DNA of 64,000 nt, from positions 44,410,905 to 44,474,904 of the forward strand of contig CM077010.1 in assembly GCA_039090855.1 (NCBI GenBank), written 5' to 3'. This stretch comes from Macrothele yani (Eukaryota; Arthropoda; Arachnida; Araneae; Macrothelidae). The notes beneath the pieces are model-generated. The model saw only the letters and a program-made list of their open reading frames with translations. It was not told the origin of the DNA and searched no databases. Of this stretch, positions 54,921 to 64,000 are shown piece after piece (the stretch's first letter is position 1; the number at the start of each line of letters is the position of its first letter). The position numbers were made by a program, and so were the translations under genes.

Positions 54921-55679
54921 GTGCTTGAATCTGTTTGTTTTGTGCAATCGAATGGTTCCGTCATTCATTTTACAATACTGCGAGGTATTTTTCATAAACG
55001 TCAGTTTCATATAATTCATAAATTTATTTTTTCAACGTAAAGATAGTTTTTTTACCTTAAGGGAATTTCACTCATTTTCAAGCAGTGTACATACTTAGAG
55101 TCGCTTTCCAAAGTTTTGCATTGTCCTTGTCTCACATTCTGTTACTTTTTAACGTTGTATCTTTCCTCTCCGTTGTCCGAAATTACATTTGTTTTAAAGA
55201 GGAAAGATGTTTTATTTTACTTCACGTTATTTTTAGAAGCGAATTCCTCCCAGTCTTGTGTATTCAACCCACGAATGAGTACATTATATCCACACAGCGT
55301 TGCTTGTTTTTTCTTTCAGATAATTAATAAATTTTCTACGCGTACAATTCCTTTTTTCTCAACAAACGTTTTTTTAATCGTTTTCCAAGACATTCGTTTC
55401 AAGTGGTTTAAATTTTTTCTTGTTATTCATCCATTCCATTCCATGAATTGTTATTCATGGGAATGGAGTGGGCGTATTCCATGGCTGTAATCTAGTATTT
55501 CATAGCTTAATGTGATATCTTCGTCGACGTGGAATTTCATTAGGAAATTAATTCGCCTCTCTACATATGGATTTTTTTTCTTAACATCCACTAAAATAAC
55601 ACGATGGCAATAGCGTCGTCTTCAACTAGCTGGTACCATGAGAGACACAGCAAGTGTTGCTTCTGCGCATGCGCAGTCC
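54921..55679. other. unannotated AT-rich sequence
   Basis: No recognised gene or repeat. Confidence 0.35.
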
Positions 55680-55930
55680 CGTTGTTTCCACCGGCTGATC
55701 GGGTTGCATTGGTTGCCAGCAACGGGCCACTAGTGGCACTTGCTTGGAGGCCAACAATTCACGGCGATGCTGCAGGGCCATCACTTGCTCGCCAACTGTT
55801 AGCGCTGCCACCAACGGACCGCTACCGGGCCGTGAGCGGCTGATTTCAGCCAGCAGTGGCCCATCACTGCCAGCTGGTGGACAGCAGTTTCCCAGCACTT
55901 GTGTTTTTGCTGAGCCCTGGTGTGTCACCA
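55680..55930. repeat. GC-rich degenerate repeat island 2
   Basis: Same style as island 1: 'CCAGCAGTGGCCCATCACTG', 'CAACGGGCCACTAGTGGCAC', 'GGGCCATCACTTGC'. Open frames on both strands result from the GC content and have no family match that I recognise. Confidence 0.65.
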
Positions 55931-55991
55931 CTGGACTGTTGTCCCTTCGGACTGTTAAAAAGAGCTATTTCTAAACGCAGACCTAAAAAAC

Positions 55992-56578
55992 AAGTTAGTA
56001 AAATCATGCAATGCATAGATTATGGTACACATTTCAACATACCAGAAATCATCACTCAAGTTGTTACTCAAGTTATGAGGATAATGGCCGTGGAATAAAT
56101 CTCGCTCCTGGGCCCTGACCTTTGACCCCATTTAGATAATATTAAAAAGAAAATATCAGTATACTTCCGGAACAAGATACTAAAGTTTTGTCGCAATAGA
56201 AGCATTTTAGTCAACTTATGAGGATAATGACTGTGGAATAAATCCCGCTCCTATGCCCTGACCTGTGACACCATTTCGATGACATTAAAAATAATTCGTT
56301 CACTATACTTCCGTAACATGATAAAGTTTTGTCGCAATCGAAGCATTTTTACGTAAGTTATGACGCATATGGACGATGGAATGGATCCCGGTCCTATGTA
56401 TAGACCTTTAACCCTATTTGGCACATTTTCAATAGCGTTTGTTCCCAAGTTGTCCCCTACCACATAATAAAATTTCATCGAAATCGAAAATTTTTTACGC
56501 GAGTCATCTTGCGGAAAGGCAGACAGACAAAGCTGGAGCATATACGCTTCTTCAACCTACGATTGGAAAGCGTAAACG
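55992..56578 (+). repeat. repeat family E, copy 3
   Basis: 'TTAGTAAAATCATGCAATGC', two versions of the 'TTATGAGGATAATGG' block, 'GTTATGACGCATATGG', a shortened AGACAGACAAAG stretch and the end 'CTACGATTGGAAAGCGTAA'. Contains a perfect 'TGACCTTTGACCCC' word at 56117. Confidence 0.75.
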
Positions 56579-57098
56579 ATGATTGTACAATGGAAAATAG
56601 TGGAAGAAGAGTGGGATAAAATAGAACTATCAGTTTTAAGAAATGCCCTATTAATTTGGAAATCTAGATGTAGGTTCATAGGCCAGAGAAAAGGCTATCA
56701 GATAGAACATTTAAGAAAGAAATAATTTTATTTGAAACATTAATTACGTTGCTGGAAAATCATTCTCAAAATGTGCGAACTTCCTCTGTATGACATATGG
56801 GGCACAGATTTCACACAACTACACTCTCATATTATTTTAATCTGATAGAACGATGAAACTAAATGTAATCCAGTTGCCATCATAAAAGCGTTTTAATAAA
56901 AAACATAGTCACGAAAACTAATCATTCAAACAGATGTTATGAACAAGTAGATCGTCATTACGACTTTTGTTCCGTCCTTGACCTGCAACAAGCTCTAACA
57001 CGTTTTCGGGATCCTAGTCTATGCCTAGTGGTCCAAGGCTTGAGTTTGAATTCTGATAAGTGATTACTCCAGGTCTTAGATACAGGGGTGTAATAATA
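56579..57098. other. unannotated sequence
   Basis: No recognised gene or repeat. Confidence 0.35.
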
Positions 57099-57223
57099 CA
57101 GGGTGTTTAAAAATGAATGGCCCGATTTCAAAGTATTATAGTGTATTTAATAAGGCAAATGTGGGATAGTTACAAAACAAAGAGCCAAGTATGAAGGAAG
57201 GTCTAAAGTTTCACTCACCACAA

Positions 57224-58510
57224 TTACAAATGCTCAATGCGCCCTACACCTGCTGCACGGACAACATCAAGCCGATAGCTGAATTCATCCCAAACGCGTC
57301 GGAGAGTGTCTTCAGTCACGGAATTTACCGCGGCCGTGATTCTCGTTCGGAGCTCATCCAAGTCAGCGGGTAAAGGGGGGAACATATACACGGTCTTTTA
57401 CGTATCCCCATAGAAAAAGTCACATGGTGTGATTGCTGGAGATCTCGGAGGTAATGGGATCCCCTGCGTCCAATCCAACGCTGAGGCAATGTGTTGTTTA
57501 GAAACCGAAGAACTTGGAGGTTTGCTGCCCCGGTGGCGCAGTGGTCTAAGCGATGGCCTCTGATCATTCGTCCGAACGGGGTCCGGGTTCGAATCCCGGT
57601 GAGGCATGGATGTTGTGTTTGTCTTACGGCACTGGCTCTCTCCCTTCCCTAGAACCAGTGACCCTAAATTAGGGACGGGCGACTGCTTATAGCCCATTGA
57701 GTTGCTCACGGTGGTCGTTAAACCTCCAATCAAAAAAAAAAAAAAAGGAACGTGGAGGTTCCAATGTGGTGGTGTGCCGTCCTGCTACAAAATGTAATCT
57801 TCAGAGTCGTCCTGCAGCTGTGGAAGTAGCCAGTCTTTCAGCATTGCAAGATAGGAGTTGCCAGCAAAAAAGAAAGGGCAATAAACCTTTCTAACAGAAA
57901 CCGCGCAAAAAACATTCAGTTTTGGTGAATCAAGTTCATGTTGGAGAGTTTCATGTGAATTCTCCAGTCCCCATATGCGACCATTGTGTCGCGAAACTTT
58001 CCCGCTTACATGAAAGGTTGCTTCATCGCTAAAAATCAGCTTTTGTACGACGGTGTCAACCTCCATGTCCTCTGACAGAGCTGCACGAAAAATCTTTTCA
58101 TTGTGTTTTGTCACCTCCACGAAGAGCTTGCACCAGTTGCAATCTGCACGGCTTCAGCAGCAAACGTCGTCGTAAAACACGCCAAACAGTCACATGAGGG
58201 ATGGCAAGTTCGCGGTTCGCACGACGAGTAGACTTCCGTGGGCTTCGCTGAAACGCCTCGTGAATTCGTTGCACATTCGTCGCTGAGGTGGTTGGTTGTC
58301 CATGTACTTTGTATGCTTGAAGCTGCAATCTTTTAGTCATTTTCTCTACTTACATAAACACCATGTTTCTTCAAATTGTTGATACCAGCGACGAATGTTT
58401 TTGCCCACTGGTGGCGCACTGTTGTAACGACGTTTCAACGCACGTTGCACCGTAATCACGGACTTGGTCTGGTTGTTTGTACGCTCGTGCTGCCATCTAG
58501 CGGTAGTCAT
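57224..58510 (-). pseudogene. IS630/mariner-like transposase pseudogene (T10)
   Basis: Belongs to the arthropod transposase group with the signatures FSDEATFH and QDGxPPH. From ATG 58510: 'TKSVITVQRALKRRY', 'VGKNIRRWYQQFEETWCLCK', then stops and frameshifts; 'QRSPRKSTRRANRELAIPHV' and 'VWRVLRRRLLLKPCRLQLVQ' (second helix-turn-helix), first catalytic block 'KLIFSDEATFHVSGKV', 'RIWGLENSHETLQHELD', 'LNVFCAVS', a stop, 'QDGTPPHW'. SINE-A follows, and beyond it 'LNNTLPQRWIGRRGS', shifted 'PRSPAITPCDFFYGD' (third block) and C-terminus 'VTEDTLRRVWDEF'. Catalytic acids are present; the SINE, two stops and frameshifts disable it. Confidence 0.88.
57523..57747 (+). mobile_element. SINE-A inserted in T10, 13-bp target duplication
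   Basis: GAACTTGGAGGTT (57510-57522) and GAACGTGGAGGTT (57748-57760) flank it; one mismatch. This copy is close to consensus: head 'GCTGCCCCGGTGGCGCAGTG', B box 'GGGTTCGAATCCC', tail 'GTTAAACCTCCAATC' and a 14-nt A-run. It defines the family: a tRNA-like head of about 75 nt, a body of about 55 nt and a tail of about 95 nt. Confidence 0.97.
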
Positions 58511-58785
58511 AACAAACTCTGGGTCACGCCCGTAGACATCATACGAGTCGCATTCATCGGTGATTCGTGGTTGCCGAGATATCCACTTTTCAAATCGGGA
58601 CATTCTTTATGAAACACCCTGTACTTAGAACATAGAAATATGTAAAAAAACAAAACACAAGTTTCCTATCTACATCGTACAATTCAGAAAAGACGACTGT
58701 GCATTTTCTGAGTTTATGAGCATGGCAACGCTCACAGCTCAATGTATTACTTACCCTAATGACTGCCGTTGCGTTAATCTACACA

Positions 58786-59580
58786 GAGTGATCGAAAAGT
58801 TCCCGAACCCTAATTCGGACAATTTTTATTCGCATTGTACCGAGACAAGTTTATTTACAGTAGTGATACATCGTTTATCGACTTTTGAGCAACTGATGTT
58901 GACCTAAGAAAGGTGCTGGAAATTACCTCCGTGTTGCTGGAGGCAAATATCCACGCCGCGGCACATGTTTTTCGTAACGCGTTTCAGCATAGATTGCGTA
59001 ATTTCCGGTATAGCCTGAATAGTGTTTAATTTCAAGGGCTGCAGGTCATGCGGGATGTTTGTGTAAACACGGTCCTTTAAATATCTCCACAGGAAAAAAA
59101 AACAAGTATTATTCCGAAAAGAAAACATTGTTCAATAAGCCCTTGTTCTATCGAGTAAATTTACGAAACCAACGGCAATACAGCAGGCGTTTATGTGTAT
59201 TAGGTGCCTTCAATTCTTGGACAACTTTCACTTTGTATGCCTGAAGCTGCAATCTTTTAGTCGTTTTCTGTACTGAGCCGTAAGAAAGTTTCACTTGCCG
59301 TGATAAGCGACGAAGCGATTTTGTAGGTGACTGTTGCAAACGTTTTTCAACATCGTTTAACACTTCCGGGGATAACACACACTTGGCCGGCCATTTCTAA
59401 GCATCATATCGTCAACACTTCCAGTTTTCCGAAATCGTACGAGTAAACTGCGTATCGTTGATTTACTTACCACAGTATGCTGCGGATATTTTTTTCCTGA
59501 ACTCTTCTATACACTGTTTGTAAGACTGCGTTTACAAATAAGCTTCAAATAAACACATTCTCTGCTCCTTCGTGAAACCG
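58786..59580 (-). mobile_element. internally deleted relative of T10 (T11)
   Basis: From the right: 'GFTKEQRMCLFEAYL', 'CIEEFRKKYPQHTVVSKSTI', 'RSLLVRFRKTGSVDD', 'VLNDVEKRLQQSPTKSLRRL' and 'GSVQKTTKRLQLQAYKVKVV' give both N-terminal DNA-binding domains. The sequence then jumps directly to 'FFLWRYLKDRVYTNIPHDLQ' and 'LKRVTKNMCRGVDICLQQHG', the C-terminus. The catalytic core is missing, about 500 bp. The left end 'CAGAGTGATCGAAAAGTTCC' fits an inverted repeat; the right one was not identified. A deletion derivative, not a coding gene. Confidence 0.82.
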
Positions 59581-59768
59581 ATGCCTCTATGCAAATGGCG
59601 ACGCTAAAGTGGGCAAATCGCGCAGCACACATGGAACCGGTTATTCATTTCAGGCACTGTCAATTTTCTTCAGGCATTCGACAAGTGCAGTATTTAATCT
59701 CGACGTGTTGCTGACTTGTGTTACGGAAGTATAGTGAACGAATTATTATTAATGGCTGAGCATAGAAA
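59581..59768. other. unannotated sequence
   Basis: Short spacer; may contain the unrecognised right end of T11. Confidence 0.3.
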
Positions 59769-60534
59769 TCTAACATACAAAGTTGAATGTTTGTATGTTC
59801 GTCCGCTGTAAAAGTCTACAGTTTTCAGTTTAGAACCACCAAATTTGTTATACTATCTCATGGTACTCTGACTTAGACCGTAGATGGTTTTTGGAAGGGG
59901 TCAGAGCCCGGCGTCAATGGGACCCCAATTCTGGTGAAAAGTTCCATTTTTAACTTCTTTATTTTGAATTCGAATTTAATACTTTCTGTTGTGATAAGTG
60001 CAAGAACTGCTTTTTTTTTTTTTTTTTTTTTTTGTGACAAGTGCTTTCCAGTGATTAACTACAACCCAAGTCAGCTTCGGAAGTGAAGGTTAGTATTTCC
60101 AATCTTCTTCCTATATTTTCCGTTTCGTAAAAGAACATTAACTAAATAATTTTTTTCTATTTTTCACATTTGCAGCCATTCCGACTCAATAACCTAAATG
60201 AATTAAAATAAATTTACAGGAATATCTTTTTCATTCATAAACTTTCACTTGCTGAGCTAGGTGATTCCACGAATAGTAATATTTACCCGGGAAATACGGG
60301 TACCCCTGCTATACGTTTATAAAAACAACAAATATCACACGGAAAAACTAAAACACTACTGTGTACCTAAAAGACTCTACAGAGAATAAAATTCAAATTC
60401 AATGAAGAAATGAAATACAGCATTAGGTTCTGTTCATACCGTAAAAAAATTTATCGTTTTCATTTTATTTGTACAAGATACAGATAGTGAATTATCACCA
60501 AATTCTCCTGAGCAACGCCGGTCAGTTCAGCTAG
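59769..60534 (+). mobile_element. Helitron-like non-autonomous element
   Basis: Begins TC followed by 'TAACATACAAAGTTGAATGT' and 'TTGTATGTTCGTCCGC', typical of arthropod Helitron 5' ends, and finishes CTAG (60531-60534) after a weak hairpin 'CCTGAGCAACGCCGG'. The flanking bases are A (59768) and T (60535), matching the known AT target of Helitrons. Contains a 24-nt poly-T at 60010. No Rep/helicase coding. Another decayed end ('CCCGGGAAATACGGG') lies at 60287-60301. Confidence 0.6.
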
Positions 60535-60576
60535 TCTGCTGCAAAACTCCCCTCCACTTCGTACGCTATAGTCCCC

Positions 60577-61823
60577 AGTAAAGATGAGCTCGGGCCCGGG
60601 CTAAGAATTCACTAACTACCGAGAAACCCGGGCCCGGGCTCGGAATTACACGCCTTGAATTTCATTACTGTAATTAATTCAACACGTGTAATTCCGAGCC
60701 CGGTTGAATTACACGTGTTGAATTTCATTGTGGATTTGTTACCATGGTGGAATGATTTTCAATTTCCTAAGCTATCTGCCATTGCAAGACACATGTTTTG
60801 CTTAGCAAGACTTGCATTATGCATTGTCCAAATCTATGGCCCAAACAAGGATTAGTTTAAGAAGATCTGGTATCGAAAAACTGGGAAAAATCACATTTCC
60901 ATTTTTTATATTTTATTAAAAATTAAGAATCTTATCTTTAAAATGATGTATTAATTTCCAAAATTGTGCAGTTAGAAGTATTGTTATTTATTTTTTCAAA
61001 ATTTCCTCACTCCCGCGATTTTTGTGGTGACGTTTAGAGAAAAGAAGAGCAAGTGGAAGCGCTGAGGCATTAGATGCAATTCTCTCTCTTTTATTCATGA
61101 TGAGCTTGATATGGAAACTGCACACACATATGATAATATTGTGATTATTATACTATTAAGCGCAAACCTTTGATAATGTTACAAAATACAGAATAATTTG
61201 GTCTGGAATGCTTTTACGTTCTTTTTTTTTTAATTTTGGAAATTTCCCTACATGCTTTTTTTATATTCTACTACATCACTCTAAACTACCTTTACCAATT
61301 AGCATATATGTAAATTATACTGCAAAGATTAGTTTTCTAAAGTCAAAATTTCAAACACTTGCAACTGTCTGTACGGCGTTGTACGTTTTATTATGCAATT
61401 TATTTAAAATAAAAGTAAATTTAGAAATCAAAAAGAAATAACGAATGGAATTTTGTGTTTCTAAACGATTTTCTTTTCTTCAGCTTTTACCAAAATTACT
61501 GTTTCCCCTAATAAGGTCGAAGGGCACGTTGATTCTTTATTTATTTTCAAATCCACATGTTAGAACATTTGGCTTTATGCGTAGTATTTCTAAAAAACAT
61601 ATTAATATTGTGAAGTGAATTAACTGAACTAAACTTTTTAAACTAATGATTTTTAAACTAATCCTTGCTTGCGCCATATCTTTGGCCAGTGTATAATGCG
61701 TAAATGCAAGCCTTGATAAGCAAACTTTTCCAAGAATCCGGGCCCGGGCGGGCCCGGGCTCAGCAAACACATGTAATCAAATAAAGCGGGCCGAGCTCCT
61801 AAAATTGAGCACGAGCTCATCTC
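60577..61823. mobile_element. hAT-like non-autonomous element
   Basis: Flanked by TAGTCCCC at 60569-60576 and 61824-61831 (8 bp, extending to TAGTCCCCAGT in both). Ends share 'AGATGAGCTCG' in inverted orientation (60582 on plus; 61810-61822 on minus). Both subterminal regions are packed with CCCGGGCCCGGG-type palindromes (60590-60650 and 61737-61760). An 8-bp duplication and this end sequence fit the hAT superfamily. No transposase coding; open frames inside are short. Confidence 0.8.
60636..60701. repeat. fold-back within the hAT-like element
   Basis: 'GGGCTCGGAATTACACG' and TTGAATT pair with AATTCAA and 'CGTGTAATTCCGAGCCC'; a third partial copy in direct orientation follows ('GAATTACACGTGTTGAATTT', 60705-60724). 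Confidence 0.88.
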
Positions 61824-61831
61824 TAGTCCCC

Positions 61832-62788
61832 AGTTCATGCTAAACTCTGCTCTTTATGGTTACATCTGTCCTTCATGCGAGAAAAATATCTCAACATTCC
61901 ACTGACCACCTCCAGCATGTTTACAGGAATAAGTCCCCACAAAAGATGTAATAATGCACAAAGGTTTTAGAATTTCTTCGAACTTTCGATTATTATAAGG
62001 CTTAAATTTTACTACATTTTAAGAATAAGGAAAAACTTTGGACAGGTTGACTGCAATACGTTCCATAATGCAAATATATTATTTGGTTTTTGTTTCCTCT
62101 GTCACGGAAGAAACAAATGCATTATTTTATGGAAATTTCGAACACTTTTACCTCAGCCTTCAGTAGAACATGTTTATTTCAAACAACCGATTAACCTCGT
62201 TCCCCTAGGTTGCTTTTGCATCCTATCTTTCATACATCGTGCCGTGAAACTGAGTTCCTTTATTTTACATCTGAGGCGATTACTTATGCAAAAACATGAA
62301 CATTTAATAAGCAAGGAATACGTTATGATTTGCACACGAACTGCGTCACGAGATAGCAGCGTCCACACACACCTGCTCCAAAATTTAGAGCTTCTCCAAA
62401 ATGCCTCTAATTACTGTCGAGTGCACAGCTAAATTTAGAAAGCAAATGTTCCGCTGATTTTTAAGAGACAAACTTCTAATGGGAAAGTGCTGATTTTAGC
62501 ACTGCCTTTTAAGTACTCTCAAACAAAGGATGCCATATGAAACTAAGAAATACACTGTCGCCGTAATGACTTACGGAAAATCCGATTTTAGTTTGCTCCT
62601 ACGAGGGTCACAATTTATCTTCCGTCAGAATAATGGAATGGTTTAGTTGCTTTTTATTATTTCACAACCCCAAAAGGGCAATCAAAACAATATCTTCGTA
62701 GCATACACTTCGAGGTGTGGTAAGTTAAACATTGCAGTTTGAATTATAAGACACACGGTCTCTCAGAAATGCTTGCAACCTCTCTATA
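61832..62788. other. unannotated AT-rich sequence
   Basis: No recognised gene or repeat. Confidence 0.35.
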
Positions 62789-62790
62789 TA

Positions 62791-64000
62791 CACTATATTG
62801 ACAAAAGTCACCCGACAACCCTTCAAAAGCAAATGAACGGATCCGCTGCGTTGTTAAGATGCGCGGTACAGCTGCAAACGGTACGAAAACAAGCCTGCAG
62901 CTGACCGCGATCATATCGCACGGTGAGGTTGAGTGAAAACGTTGAGGCGGGAGAGAACTGACTTTGAAAAAGGAAAGATTGTTGGGTTTTATATTAGTGG
63001 GTTGTCCATAAGAGAAAAGGAGAGGTGTTTACACATACCCAAGTCAACTCTTTTGGATGTCCTGAATAAGTGGAAGACACATGGCGTGCCGGAAGGAGCA
63101 AAACGCGCCGGCAGACCAAAGAATATTAGTGATACAGGATGTCGACGCCTCAGGAGAGTCTTTACAGCTAATCGACGGAGTACTGCGCAAAACCTCAGTG
63201 TACAGGTTAGTAGAAATGCTGGAACCTCGGCATGTACACCTACCATTCGCAGAGAACTTCATTCCATGGGTAACCGTGTTGGTGCGGCTACTCATAAGTT
63301 TTAAATCTCCACTCGGAATGCTACTCGTCGTTTAGCATGGTGTAAAGTACATTTATTTTGGACCGCAGATCAATGGAAACGGGTCCTATGGACTGGTCAA
63401 TCCAGATACACGATCCATCAGTTTGATGGCCGTCAGTGGGTATGGCGGCAGCCGGGGGAACGCTATTTACCACAGTGTACTGTTCCTACGGTCAAGTTTG
63501 GAGCTGGCAGTGTACTCGTGTGGGGGTGTTTTTCATGGTATGGGCTCGGCCCATTGGTTATCGTGGAGAAACCTGTCCAGCACGTCTACCTCGACTTTCT
63601 AGACAATTATGCCCTACCCCTACTTACTCTGTGGCAATACTATGGAACTGAGCCTTGTTGGTACCTGCAGTATAAAGCACCGAGGACTGTTACTGCGTGG
63701 TTTGAAGATAATTCCGTATCGTGTGTGGACTGGGCAGCACAGAGCCCTGATCTCAATCCCATAGAGCATCTATGGGATCAGTAAGAGTGCCGCATAAGAA
63801 GTTTGGAACCATGGCCTACTACTAAGCTACAGTTAGCGGCAGCATTATATACTGAATGGAAGCGCATACCTATCGCTGTGTTCCAAAACCTTGTCGGAAG
63901 CATGTCTCGAAGGGTCAGTGCATGCATTAAGGCCAAAGGTGGACCCACACCGTACTAATGTATGTCAATAAATGCTATGTTGTGTTTCTCTTCTAGGTGT
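62791..64000 (+). mobile_element. Tc1-like element T3, copy b, cut by window end
   Basis: Left end 'CACTATATTGACAAAAGTCA' after TA 62789-62790, matching T3a. The window stops inside the right end ('TGTTGTGTTTCTCTTCTAGG'), about 25 bp before the expected terminus. Confidence 0.9.
62939..63958 (+). pseudogene. Tc1-like transposase pseudogene (T3b)
   Basis: One frame throughout. The start codon expected from T3a is ACG. N-terminal helix-turn-helix 'LSIREKERCLHIPKSTLLDV', 'RAGRPKNIS', 'TIRRELHSMGNRV', stop at 63302, '[20 protein letters not shown]', first catalytic block '[12 protein letters not shown]' (Asp-Glu replaced by Gly-Gln), '[13 protein letters not shown]', second block 'WYLQYKAPR' (Asp to Tyr, as in T3a, and four codons deleted after it), third '[13 protein letters not shown]' then a stop at 63782, and 'GSMSRRVSACIKAKGGPTPY' at the end. 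Only two stops and no frameshift, so younger or better kept than T3a, yet catalytically dead. Confidence 0.9.

Larger units (their letters stand above)
57099..58621 (-). mobile_element. IS630/mariner-like element T10, carrying SINE-A
   Basis: Ends 'CAGGGTGTTTAAAAATGAAT' (57099, after TA 57097-57098) and, from the right, 'CAGGGTGTTTCATAAAGAAT' (58621, before TA 58622-58623). Without the SINE and its duplicated target it is about 1.29 kb. Confidence 0.9.

Noticed and set aside
10693..57733. Recurring short open frames with products like 'MPHRDSNPDP' or 'GGLTTTVSNSMGYKQ'
   Set aside because: They are translations of SINE-A in one frame or another and always coincide with SINE copies.

Overview
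This window reads as nuclear intergenic DNA from an animal, most likely an arthropod and perhaps a chelicerate. The grounds are its AT-rich composition, the absence of dense coding, many Tc1/mariner-type DNA transposons and several tRNA-derived SINE families. The arachnid guess is inference from repeat style only; no species marker is visible. I found no convincing host gene, no genuine tRNA or rRNA gene, no reverse-transcriptase coding and nothing viral or bacterial.

Layout: 0.36-0.8 kb is a palindromic MITE. 0.85-2.9 kb is a mariner split by SINE-C, which is itself split by a SINE-B tandem pair. 4.6-7.5 kb holds a local tandem repeat, a possible inverted-repeat element, SINE-C and SINE-B. 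8.1-9.4 kb is a second mariner. 10.1-10.9 kb is a SINE-A whose 3' tail is repeated seven times. 11.9-14.1 kb is a 456-bp tandem array. 15-21.4 kb holds three Tc1-like elements and a truncated mariner. 22.8-26.2 kb holds repeat family E, a transposase relic, hairpins and SINE-A. 27.0-28.6 kb has a TATCGATA array and a mariner. 29.5-35.6 kb has Tc1 relics, a mariner, and a 145-bp satellite made from that mariner's 3' end. 37.8-38.7 kb is a 33-bp minisatellite. 40-44.1 kb has nested SINEs, a Tc1-like element inserted in another, and a further Tc1-like element. 45.9-49.7 kb has a second MITE and six SINE-A copies. 50.1-51.9 kb is a Tc1-like element with long inverted repeats. 52.2-53.1 kb is a SINE-D cluster. 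54-56.6 kb has GC-rich degenerate repeats and family E. 57.1-59.6 kb holds two elements of one IS630/mariner-like family. 59.8-61.8 kb holds a Helitron-like and a hAT-like non-autonomous element. 62.8-64.0 kb is a second copy of the Tc1 family seen at 20.2 kb.

Every transposase I could read is broken by stops, frameshifts, truncation or loss of a catalytic acidic residue, so nothing here looks autonomous. The most notable structures are secondary products of the mobile elements: a satellite grown from a transposon end, a SINE with an expanded tail, nested insertions with exact target-site duplications, and repeated short perfect fold-backs. Element names (Mar1-5, T1-T11, SINE-A to -D, family E) are local labels for this annotation only.
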